Positions 53,190 to 60,740 of a stretch of DNA of 64,000 nucleotides are shown piece after piece. Made by a program: the position numbers and the translations under genes. Within the stretch, counting starts at the first letter, position 1. Each line of letters opens with the position of its first letter. Source of the DNA: an uncultured Dokdonia sp. (lineage in GTDB: Bacteria > Bacteroidota > Bacteroidia > Flavobacteriales > Flavobacteriaceae); the NCBI GenBank assembly GCA_947503305.1, contig CANNDF010000003.1, forward strand, positions 124,001 through 188,000. The letters are read 5' to 3'. The notes under the pieces are model-generated. The model saw only the letters and a program-made list of their open reading frames with translations, was not told the DNA's origin and did not search any database.

Positions 53190-53478
53190 GTTTTATGATT
53201 TTCTTTGTTAAATATATGATGGTTTTTAGTCATGACATAAACAAGTAAAATAGCTGTCTCATTTCCTATCAAAATTGCATTTTATCCAGATTTTGTATAC
53301 ATATGTCGTAATTATATGCCTAAAACAAGGTGTGATTATTTTTAATACAAAGTGATAGTACACAAGTAAAAAAATTACTTCTTATGATTTACAAAAGATA
53401 CGCTATAAATGCCAGAAAAGATGTCATATAGATAAATTTCAAATGATTATCTATTAAAAAACTTGTGAATGTCTTCGA

Positions 53479-55485
53479 TTAGTATGCTATCAATTCTTTA
53501 AGTATTAGTGAAAGCCTTTTTTTAGAAAGATAGAGTTCTTCCAGTTGCCCTGCAAAAGGGATTGGCGTATCTAAGCTTGTTACTCTTCGTATAGGGGCAT
53601 CTAAATATTCAAAGCATTCTTCAGTAATCATTGCAGAAATATCAGACATAATACTACCAAATCCAGAGTCTTCCGTTAGCAATAAAACCTTACCAGTTTT
53701 CTTAACAGAATTAAAAATGGCATCTACATCTAAGGGTTGTAGTGTACGTAAATCAATAAGGTCTATAGCTATGTCTGAATGTTCTTCAATTAAACTTAGT
53801 GACCAATGTACACCTGCGCCATACGTAATGATTGTAATATCTGTTCCTTCACTTAATATAGCTGCTTTCCCAAGAGGAAGCGTATAATAGTCTGTAGGCA
53901 CTTCTTGACGAATACTTCGATACAAGGCTTTATGTTCAAAAAACAATACAGGATTTGGGTCAACTATTGCTGTAGCTAGTAATCCTTTTGCATCGTAAGG
54001 AAAAGCAGGATATACCACTTTGAGTCCAGGAGTATGTGTAAACCAGGCTTCGTTAGTTTGTGAATGATAAGGGCCTGCTCCTACACCAGCTCCACAAGGC
54101 ATTCTCACAACCACATCTGCAGCTTGTGCCCATCTATAATGGGATTTTGCAAGATAGTTTACAATAGGATTAAAACCAGAAGTTGCAAAATCTGCAAACT
54201 GCATTTCCATTACGGCTTTCTTACCATTTATAGCAAGTCCCATTGCAGCCTCTACAATAGCACTCTCACATATTGGAGTATTACGTACACGATCTTTACC
54301 AAACTGATCTATAAATCCATCTGTGATTTTAAAAACTCCGCCATACTCAGCAATATCTTGCCCCATAATTACAATCGAATCATCATGTTCCATTGCTTGT
54401 CGTAAGCTATCAGAAATGGCATCTATTAAGCGTATTTCTTCTTTCGTATCATTGGGGAGTATTTCATTATAATCATAAGAGGCATATACATCAGATAATT
54501 CTATATCCATATTCGGGATAATTGCTTCTTCGTTATATGCTATAGACAGGTGATCATTAATTTCATCTTTTATACCTATCTCCATTTCATTATGGAGTGC
54601 ATCTGTAAGAATACCTTCTCCTATTAAATAGTTTTTATAATTTAAGATAGGATCTTTCTTTGCCCATAAATCCATAAGGTCTTTAGGCACATATTTAGTA
54701 CCACTAGCCTCTTCATGCCCGCGCATCCTAAAAGTTTTAAACTCTATTAGAACTGGTCTGGGGTTCTTTCGGATATCTGCTGTTAGCTTTTGAATAGTTG
54801 TATAGGTTTCAAGAATATTATTTCCATCGAGAATATGACTCTCCATTCCATATCCCAAAGCTCTATCTGCAAGATTTTTACAATTATATTGTTCTGTAGT
54901 TGGCGTAGATAAACCATACCCATTATTCTCAATGCAAAATAGGACAGGTAATTGCCATACTGATGCAACATTAAGTGCTTCATGAAAATCACCTTCACTT
55001 GTCCCTCCTTCACCTGTAAAGACAGCAGTTACTGCTTCTTCTTTTCTTAATTTATGTGCAAGAGCAATTCCATCTGCAACTCCTAGTTGTGGGCCCAAAT
55101 GTGAGATCATCCCCACAATATTATATTCTTGAGTGCCAAAATGGAAACTACGATCTCTACCTTTTGTAAATCCACTTGCTTTACCCTGCCATTGTGCAAA
55201 AAGTCTGTAAAGAGGTATCTCTCTTGTCGTAAACACGCCTAAATTGCGATGCATAGGCAATATATACTCTTCATCAAGCATTGCAGAAGTTACGCCTACA
55301 GATATTGCTTCCTGTCCAATTCCAGAAAACCATTTTGAAATTTTCCCCTGACGGAGTAAAATAAGCATTTTCTCTTCTATTAATCGAGGTTTAAGCATTG
55401 CCTTATATAACTGTAAAAGCTGAGTATCACTTAAGTCTTTTCGATCGTAATCAATATGTATATCAAGATTTGTTGCTGTAGCCAT
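53479..55485 (-). CDS. 2-oxoacid dehydrogenase E1, fused alpha and beta subunits
   Basis: One 668-residue chain. The first half (about 15-330) is an E1 alpha subunit with thiamine-diphosphate motif AVFTGEGGTSEGDFHEALN ending in ENNGYGLSTP and RMRGHEEASG. The second half (about 345-668) is an E1 beta subunit: IVMGQDIAEYGGVFKIT, NTPICESAIVEAAMGLAINGKKAVMEMQFADF and HSQTNEAWFTHTPGLKVVYP. It decarboxylates a branched-chain or related 2-oxoacid in a complex with E2 and E3, which are not in this window. Fused E1 is usual in Flavobacteria. The likely promoter is a TACATTTG element just upstream. Confidence 0.93.
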   Translation of the reverse strand: MATATNLDIHIDYDRKDLSDTQLLQLYKAMLKPRLIEEKMLILLRQGKISKWFSGIGQEAISVGVTSAMLDEEYILPMHRNLGVFTTREIPLYRLFAQWQGKASGFTKGRDRSFHFGTQEYNIVGMISHLGPQLGVADGIALAHKLRKEEAVTAVFTGEGGTSEGDFHEALNVASVWQLPVLFCIENNGYGLSTPTTEQYNCKNLADRALGYGMESHILDGNNILETYTTIQKLTADIRKNPRPVLIEFKTFRMRGHEEASGTKYVPKDLMDLWAKKDPILNYKNYLIGEGILTDALHNEMEIGIKDEINDHLSIAYNEEAIIPNMDIELSDVYASYDYNEILPNDTKEEIRLIDAISDSLRQAMEHDDSIVIMGQDIAEYGGVFKITDGFIDQFGKDRVRNTPICESAIVEAAMGLAINGKKAVMEMQFADFATSGFNPIVNYLAKSHYRWAQAADVVVRMPCGAGVGAGPYHSQTNEAWFTHTPGLKVVYPAFPYDAKGLLATAIVDPNPVLFFEHKALYRSIRQEVPTDYYTLPLGKAAILSEGTDITIITYGAGVHWSLSLIEEHSDIAIDLIDLRTLQPLDVDAIFNSVKKTGKVLLLTEDSGFGSIMSDISAMITEECFEYLDAPIRRVTSLDTPIPFAGQLEELYLSKKRLSLILKELIAY

Positions 55486-55506
55486 TATAGGATTTTAAAA
55501 TCTCAC

Positions 55507-55514
55507 CAAATGTA
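55507..55514 (-). promoter_or_regulatory. Likely -7 promoter element of the E1 gene
   Basis: CAAATGTA, which reads TACATTTG on the minus strand, fits the Bacteroidota -7 consensus TAnnTTTG, 22 bases before the E1 start. No clear -33 TTG was found. Confidence 0.35.
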
Positions 55515-55577
55515 GAAAAATATGTTACATAAATTACGTTATATACAGATTTAGAAACATCAAAAATAGTTTTAGTA

Positions 55578-55593
55578 CGCTTTCGCGAAAGCG
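55578..55593. repeat. Iterated palindrome, exact core, between divergent genes
   Basis: CGCTTTCGCGAAAGCG, a 16-bp perfect palindrome midway between the divergent E1 and oxygenase genes. Confidence 0.88.
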
Positions 55594-55615
55594 CAAACTC
55601 ACATCCTAAATTGTG

Positions 55616-55623
55616 TATATTTG
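55616..55623 (+). promoter_or_regulatory. Likely -7 promoter element of the oxygenase gene
   Basis: TATATTTG fits TAnnTTTG exactly, 23 bases before the ATG at 55646. Confidence 0.35.
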
Positions 55624-55645
55624 TATATGAACAGTTAAGTGATAA

Positions 55646-56599
55646 ATGATGAATAATATCCCCAGTGTAGATCTTGCAGATTTTATAAGTGAAGATCCCG
55701 TACGCAAACAAAAATTTGTAAACGAAATAGGGACTGCATATGAAGAAATAGGCTTTGTATCTTTAAAAAACCATTTCTTGGATGATTCCCTTGTTGATAG
55801 TTTATATTCAGAAGTAAAAGACTTTTTTGCGCTCCCCCTAGAAGAAAAATCAAAATATGAAATTGAAGGTCTTGGCGGACAGCGTGGGTATATATCTTTT
55901 GGGAAAGAACATGCAAAAGGAAAAAAAGAAGGTGATTTAAAAGAATTTTGGCATTTTGGGCAAGAACCCTCTGAAGATGCAAACTTAATAGAAGATTATC
56001 CTGAAAATGTTATCGTAAATGAGCTTCCAAATTTTAATAAAACTGGTATGGAAGCCTATCGAATGCTTGAAAAAACAGGAATATATGTCCTTAGAGCGCT
56101 ATCATTATATATAGGCCTTGATGAATTTTATTTTGATCATTGGGCAAGTAATGGAAATAGTATATTACGTCCTATCCATTATCCTCCTATAACCGAAGAG
56201 CCTAAAGGGGCTGTACGAGCAGGTGCGCATGGTGATATTAATCTAATAACATTATTAATGGGAGCCTCTGCAGGCGGTCTACAAGTATTACGTATGGATG
56301 GCAAGTGGATTGATGCTATTCCTAACGAAGATGAACTTGTTATTAATGTAGGAGATATGTTAGAGCGTCATACCAATAATAAATTGCGATCAACAATACA
56401 TCGAGTTGTAAACCCTCCAAAAGAGCAATGGCATACTCCTAGATATTCTATCCCGTTTTTTATGCACCCTAGAAGTGATATGAAATTAAATTGTCTTAAA
56501 GAATGTGTAGATGATCAACATCCAAAAGCATTTGATGACATCACAGCAGGTGATTTTTTACATCAAAGACTAGTAGAGATAGGATTGATAAAAGAATAA
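55646..56599 (+). CDS. 2-oxoglutarate/Fe(II)-dependent oxygenase, isopenicillin N synthase family
   Basis: A 317-residue non-haem iron oxygenase. The N-terminal helix domain has IPSVDLADFI and YEEIGFVSLKNHF, and GQRGYISFGKEHAKG is a family landmark. The iron site is His-x-Asp in GAHGDINLITLL and a distal His in RSTIHRVVNP, with the R-x-S pair RYSIPFF for 2-oxoglutarate. The length is standard. The substrate is unknown; Flavobacteria carry this gene widely outside antibiotic clusters. The gene is divergent from E1. Confidence 0.92.
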   Translation: MMNNIPSVDLADFISEDPVRKQKFVNEIGTAYEEIGFVSLKNHFLDDSLVDSLYSEVKDFFALPLEEKSKYEIEGLGGQRGYISFGKEHAKGKKEGDLKEFWHFGQEPSEDANLIEDYPENVIVNELPNFNKTGMEAYRMLEKTGIYVLRALSLYIGLDEFYFDHWASNGNSILRPIHYPPITEEPKGAVRAGAHGDINLITLLMGASAGGLQVLRMDGKWIDAIPNEDELVINVGDMLERHTNNKLRSTIHRVVNPPKEQWHTPRYSIPFFMHPRSDMKLNCLKECVDDQHPKAFDDITAGDFLHQRLVEIGLIKE

Positions 56600-56617
56600 G
56601 TAGCACATACGTAATTT

Positions 56618-56947
56618 ATGGACTTACAAGATCAACTTAAAAATCTCTTTCCTGATCATATCCCAGAAGAACCTGAAATCACATCAGAAGAAGACAATAC
56701 GCTATGGATGCAAGATGAACCGTTAATTTGCAAATACGAAAAGCGAAAAGGGAAACCAATTACTATTATAGAAGGTTATACAGGCGCAGACTCTGACTTT
56801 AAAGTCCTCGCAAAAGAAATCAAAAAATTACTAAGTGTAGGAGGAAGTTTCAAAAATGAACAAATCATTATTCAAGGTGATTACCGTGATAAAATTATGA
56901 CTTTTTTAAAACAAAAAGGGTTCAAAGTAAAACGCGTAGGAGGATAA
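56618..56947 (+). CDS. Translation initiation factor SUI1 (YciH/eIF1-like)
   Basis: A 109-residue cytoplasmic protein. The eIF1/SUI1 domain (about 38-108) has KRKGKPITIIEGYTGADSDFKVLAKEIKKLLSVGGSFK and IIIQGDYRDKIMTFLKQKGFKVKRVGG. In bacteria YciH resembles eIF1 and affects start-site choice, with a non-essential role. An acidic leader (PEEPEITSEEDN) precedes it. It follows the oxygenase by 18 bases. Confidence 0.93.
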   Translation: MDLQDQLKNLFPDHIPEEPEITSEEDNTLWMQDEPLICKYEKRKGKPITIIEGYTGADSDFKVLAKEIKKLLSVGGSFKNEQIIIQGDYRDKIMTFLKQKGFKVKRVGG

Positions 56948-56984
56948 ATGATCTCCCCTCTAATCAAATTATAAAATAAATATA

Positions 56985-57920
56985 GTGTCTATAAAAACGT
57001 TTCATATAACTAATGGTGATAGTATTAATGAGAGACTTAAAGAATTACAGATAGAAGGTGATTTTGCCGTGTGGCGTGAAATGCTTTGTGAAGGAAAAAC
57101 TGTATTCCAAATTGGAAATGCATCCTTTATAAACGCACGAAAAAAGTTTCTTGAACAAGATTATACTATAGATGCTTCCCATTATGAAGAAAAATTCATA
57201 AGTCAATTAAAACGTATTGATCAAGTACATGCATATGACGAAGTCATCTTATGGTTTGAATATGATCTTTTTTGTCATATTAATCTCATAGCTGCTATCA
57301 GTTATCTTTTACAAATAGATTGTAAAGTGCCCGTTTATTTAGTTTGTAGTGGTCGTGTTTCTGGAGAGAAAGAATTAAAAGGACTTGCAGAGCTCACAGA
57401 AAAGCAGCTAAAAAAACATTATACAGATAAGGTATTGCTTTCTAAAAATGATCTTTTATTAGCAGATCATATATGGCGTCTATATTGTGGAGAAGATCAT
57501 ACATTACTTAATCCTAAGCTAGCAAAAGATAGCGGTTTTAAATACCTCTCTAATTGTATCAGTGCTCACAAAGAACGCTTTCCTTCACAACATTCTGGAT
57601 TAAATACGTTAGAAACAAACTTGCTCAAACTTATACAAAAACACAAAATCACCAGTGAAAATCAACTATGTGGATATGCCTTAAACTATCAAGGGTATTA
57701 TGGATATGGGGATATGCAAATTTTTAAAATGATAAAAAGAATGCATAGCTATTTTATAAACAACGGAGATCAAATCGTACTCACAGATAAGGGAATACAT
57801 GCAATAGAATTGCAACAAAACATGTATGAAGATTTAAAAAAACCATGTTACTTTGGCGGTGTTTCCAAATATGAATACCTCTATCAGACAGATTCACATC
57901 AACTAGTAAAAATTGAGTAA
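56985..57920 (+). CDS. DUF1835 family protein
   Basis: A 311-residue cytoplasmic protein; GTG start at 56985 is needed because the domain begins at residue 4. DUF1835 signatures are FHITNGDSINERLKELQIEGDFAVWREMLCEG and VILWFEYDLFCHINLIAAISYLL. The family has no assigned reaction. C-terminal residues include an HTH-like part (TSENQLCGYALNYQGYYGYGDMQIFKMIKRM). Its stop is one base before the ATG of the nucleoside phosphorylase, so the two are co-transcribed. Confidence 0.85.
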   Translation: MSIKTFHITNGDSINERLKELQIEGDFAVWREMLCEGKTVFQIGNASFINARKKFLEQDYTIDASHYEEKFISQLKRIDQVHAYDEVILWFEYDLFCHINLIAAISYLLQIDCKVPVYLVCSGRVSGEKELKGLAELTEKQLKKHYTDKVLLSKNDLLLADHIWRLYCGEDHTLLNPKLAKDSGFKYLSNCISAHKERFPSQHSGLNTLETNLLKLIQKHKITSENQLCGYALNYQGYYGYGDMQIFKMIKRMHSYFINNGDQIVLTDKGIHAIELQQNMYEDLKKPCYFGGVSKYEYLYQTDSHQLVKIE

Positions 57921-57921
57921 T

Positions 57922-58794
57922 ATGTCTATTCCTGCTTCTGAACTTATTTTAAATGAAGATGGTAGCGTTTATCATCTCCATTTACGACCAGAGCATATTG
58001 CAAAAACTATCATTACTGTAGGCGACCCAGATCGAGTAAATACGGTTACTTCACATTTTGATCATATCGAGTTTACTATTCAAAAAAGAGAATTTAAAAC
58101 AACTACAGGTTCTTATAAAGGAAAACGTATTACGGTTATATCTACGGGTATTGGCACAGATAATATTGATATCGTTCTCAATGAACTAGATGCCCTAGTT
58201 AATATTGATTTACAGACTCAAAAAGTAAAAGAAAAACATACATCTCTGGATATTATACGTATAGGCACTAGCGGTTCTATTCAAAAAGACATTCCTGTAA
58301 ATTCGTTTCTTATAAGTACGATTGCTATAGGACTAGATGCGTTATTACATTTTTATGACAGCACTCATATACAAGATCAAGAAATGCAAAAAGCATTTGT
58401 TAAGCATATGAATTGGCTTCCGACTAAGAGTGAGCCTTATGTTGTTTCTTGTGATGAAGAACTCGCGCATATTTTTTACTCAGATAAAATTATCAAAGGC
58501 TGTACCGCAACAAATATCGGTTTTTATGGACCTCAGGGACGTAGACTTAGATTGTCTACTTCGGATCCAGCAATGAATACAAAACTTGAAACATTCCGCT
58601 TTCGCGAAAGCGCAATTACTAATCTTGAAATGGAAACAGCTGGGATTTATGGATTATCAAAACTACTAGGACATAGAGCAATTTCTCTAAATGCGATATT
58701 GGCAAATAGAGCAAATGGTACTTTTAGTACCCGTCCAAATCAAACAATACAAGAGCTTATCACTTTTACTCTTGAACATATTTCAAATAGTTAA
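57922..58794 (+). CDS. Nucleoside phosphorylase (uridine/purine phosphorylase superfamily)
   Basis: A cytoplasmic enzyme that splits nucleosides with phosphate, releasing a base and ribose 1-phosphate. The ATG at 57922 is used instead of a TTG nine bases earlier. Motifs are ITVGDPDRVNTV, IRIGTSGSIQKDIPVNSFLISTIAIGLDALLHFY and NLEMETAGIYGLSKLLGHRAISLNAILANRA, typical of the PNP/UDP superfamily with the E-M-E-x-A loop that grips ribose. Which base it prefers is not clear. A palindrome copy encodes FRFRESA just before the EME motif. Confidence 0.88.
   Translation: MSIPASELILNEDGSVYHLHLRPEHIAKTIITVGDPDRVNTVTSHFDHIEFTIQKREFKTTTGSYKGKRITVISTGIGTDNIDIVLNELDALVNIDLQTQKVKEKHTSLDIIRIGTSGSIQKDIPVNSFLISTIAIGLDALLHFYDSTHIQDQEMQKAFVKHMNWLPTKSEPYVVSCDEELAHIFYSDKIIKGCTATNIGFYGPQGRRLRLSTSDPAMNTKLETFRFRESAITNLEMETAGIYGLSKLLGHRAISLNAILANRANGTFSTRPNQTIQELITFTLEHISNS
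58597..58612. repeat. Iterated palindrome, exact core, inside the nucleoside phosphorylase gene
   Basis: CGCTTTCGCGAAAGCG, in frame, coding RFRES eight residues before the conserved EMETAG motif. Confidence 0.88.
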
Positions 58795-58827
58795 GTTTTA
58801 CTATTTTTAAAAATAGAATTAATACAT

Positions 58828-59679
58828 ATGCAGCATATACGAATAGGTGGAGTTCCTGAACATTTTAATTTACCATGGCATCTGGCTCTTGAAGAAGGCT
58901 TATTTATACAAGCTGGTGTCTCTGTAGAATGGATAGATTTTCCTGAGGGTACTGGAGCGATGAATAAAGCACTAAGAGCTCGTGAGATAGATCTTGCCGT
59001 AATACTTACGGGTGGTGTCATAAAAGATATAGCCAATGGAAATCCATCAAAAATACTACAGCTTTATGTTTCCTCTCCTTTACAATGGGGGGTTCATGTA
59101 GCTAGTGATAGTCCATTTACAAATATAGATGAACTACAATACGCAAAAGCCGCTATAAGCCGTTTTGGGTCTGGTTCTCATGTAATGGCCTATGTACAAG
59201 CACAACAACGAGGTTGGGATACTACACAATTAAACTTTGAAGTTGTAAATACATTAGAAAACGCAGTAACCGCACTCACAAAAGGAAAAGCAGATTACTT
59301 TATGTGGGAGCATTTTACCACAAAACCAATTGTAGATGCAGGCATTTTTAGAAGGTTAGGAGATTTTCCTACTCCATGGAGTTGTTTTGTGATTGCTGCT
59401 CATGATGAAGTTATAAAAACAAAAGCAGATGCTATTACTAAAGTACTTGAAGTTATAAATCTTGTTACTAAAGATTTTAAAAATATACCCTCTATAGATC
59501 GCACACTTGCACATCGCTATGAACAACGACTTGAAGACATTCAAGAATGGCTTTCCGGAACAATCTGGTCACAAAATCTGATATCTGAAGAAGAAATTGA
59601 TACAATTCAATCAAGATTAGTAGATTTGCAAATGATTGAAAAACAAATAGATGCAAAGTTTTATCGTAAAAAGTTATAA
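58828..59679 (+). CDS. Orphan NMT1/SsuA-like substrate-binding protein without signal peptide
   Basis: A 283-residue type 2 periplasmic-binding-protein fold: IRIGGVPEHFNLPWHLALEEGLFIQAGVSVEWIDFPEGTGAMNKALRAREIDLAVILTGGVIKDIANG matches the SsuA/ThiY/NMT1 group. It has no signal peptide or lipobox, and no permease or ATPase is adjacent, so it is not an ordinary ABC importer part. It could act in the cytoplasm as a binding or THI5-like biosynthetic protein. It follows the nucleoside phosphorylase by 33 bases. I see no direct evidence for the ligand. Confidence 0.8.
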   Translation: MQHIRIGGVPEHFNLPWHLALEEGLFIQAGVSVEWIDFPEGTGAMNKALRAREIDLAVILTGGVIKDIANGNPSKILQLYVSSPLQWGVHVASDSPFTNIDELQYAKAAISRFGSGSHVMAYVQAQQRGWDTTQLNFEVVNTLENAVTALTKGKADYFMWEHFTTKPIVDAGIFRRLGDFPTPWSCFVIAAHDEVIKTKADAITKVLEVINLVTKDFKNIPSIDRTLAHRYEQRLEDIQEWLSGTIWSQNLISEEEIDTIQSRLVDLQMIEKQIDAKFYRKKL

Positions 59680-59747
59680 TTTTTTTAACTTTTTACGCAA
59701 CCTTTTACAATTTTAGACATCTAATAGGTGTTAAATAATAGGGGGAT

Positions 59748-59852
59748 ATGATTACATTTTTTATAATAATAGGAATATTGATAGTAATAAATTTTTTATT
59801 GCTTAAGTTCAGTTGTAACAAAATTACAGAACCTGAACCTGGAGAAGAATAA
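59748..59852 (+). CDS. Small membrane protein (34 residues)
   Basis: The frame starts at ATG 59748, after a purine-rich AGGGGGAT, and stops at TAA 59850-59852. It codes for one hydrophobic helix (MITFFIIIGILIVINFLLLK), a short FSCNKITEP and an acidic tail. It resembles small helix proteins next to household genes in other Flavobacteria. A terminator follows 25 bases later, which supports a real gene. Confidence 0.55.
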   Translation: MITFFIIIGILIVINFLLLKFSCNKITEPEPGEE

Positions 59853-59877
59853 GTTTAGTTTATATATAACACAATTT

Positions 59878-59922
59878 AAAATGGCGCTGAGGCTTAATTC
59901 AAATTTTCGGCGTCATTTTTTT
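59878..59922 (+). terminator. Rho-independent terminator
   Basis: AAAATGGCGCTGA pairs with TCGGCGTCATTTT (13 base pairs with two G-T pairs), followed by a T-run. It ends the transcript running from 58828 or earlier. Confidence 0.88.
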
Positions 59923-59970
59923 ATTCCATACATACAGGTCAACAAGTAGTATTCTCCTACCAATAACCTA

Positions 59971-60636
59971 CTACCATTGAATCGTACTATTACCTATTGA
60001 TTTTAGCAACATATTTGTTTTACTAAAATGCTTGTTTCCGAACCAATACCCTCGATTAGCACTCAAAGGGGATGGATGTCCTGAGGTTAATATATGGTGT
60101 TTTGATGTATTAATTTTTGCTCCCTTTTTTTTGGCAAAACCTCCCCATAAAAGAAAAACAATATTTTCTCGCTTTTGCGAAAGCACACTTATAACCGCAT
60201 CAGTAAAGATTTCCCATCCTTGTTTTTGATGTGACCCAGCCTCATGCGCTCTTACTGTAAGTGTTGCATTCAATAATAATACCCCCTGTGATGCCCACCG
60301 TTCTAAATTCCCTGTTTGAGGATAAGGTAGAGCTAGGTCGGTTTCAATCTCTTTAAAAATATTAACTAATGAAGGAGGCATAGGTATCCCATCATTTACA
60401 GAAAAACATAATCCATTTGCCTGTCCTACTCCATGATAAGGATCTTGACCTATGATCACTACTTTTACATCTTGAAAGGGGCAATGGTCAAAAGCATTAA
60501 ATATCTGACTACCCTTAGGAAAACATTGATGAGATCCATATTCAGTTTTAATAAAGTTGATTAATTTTTTAAAATAATCTTTTTCAAACTCTGCAGATAA
60601 TTCTTGCTTCCAACTTGGGTGTATTTTTACATCCAT
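59971..60636 (-). CDS. ung: Uracil-DNA glycosylase, family 1
   Basis: It removes uracil from DNA. Family 1 motifs are complete: GQDPYHGVGQANGLCFSV with catalytic Asp65, LLLNATLTVRAHEAGSH, NIVFLLWGGFAKKKG, and TSGHPSPLSANRGYWFGNKHFSKTN with the catalytic His and the minor-groove Leu/Pro loop. Length 221 is standard. The start is 105 bases from the divergent mutS2. A variant palindrome lies inside the gene. Confidence 0.97.
   Translation of the reverse strand: MDVKIHPSWKQELSAEFEKDYFKKLINFIKTEYGSHQCFPKGSQIFNAFDHCPFQDVKVVIIGQDPYHGVGQANGLCFSVNDGIPMPPSLVNIFKEIETDLALPYPQTGNLERWASQGVLLLNATLTVRAHEAGSHQKQGWEIFTDAVISVLSQKRENIVFLLWGGFAKKKGAKINTSKHHILTSGHPSPLSANRGYWFGNKHFSKTNMLLKSIGNSTIQW
60171..60184. 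repeat. Iterated palindrome (one mismatch) inside ung
   Basis: GCTTTTGCGAAAGC, in frame on the minus strand, coding LSQKRE. Confidence 0.65.
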
Positions 60637-60644
60637 TTATTCTG

Positions 60645-60652
60645 TACTTTTG
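60645..60652 (+). promoter_or_regulatory. Likely -7 element of mutS2
   Basis: TACTTTTG fits TAnnTTTG exactly, about 90 bases before the mutS2 ATG. No TTG box was placed with confidence. Confidence 0.3.
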
Positions 60653-60661
60653 TTATGCATT

Positions 60662-60669
60662 CAAAGCTA
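60662..60669 (-). promoter_or_regulatory. Likely -7 element of ung
   Basis: CAAAGCTA reads TAGCTTTG on the minus strand, fits TAnnTTTG, and lies 26 bases before the ung start. Confidence 0.35.
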
Positions 60670-60740
60670 TGCATTAAACTCAAAAAGAAAAACACTATAC
60701 GTCAAGAAATATAAATTCAGAATAAGACGTAATCCCTACG

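Noticed and set aside
55646-56599. Oxygenase as part of a beta-lactam pathway
   Set aside because: The family name is only historical; no peptide synthetase or related gene is near.
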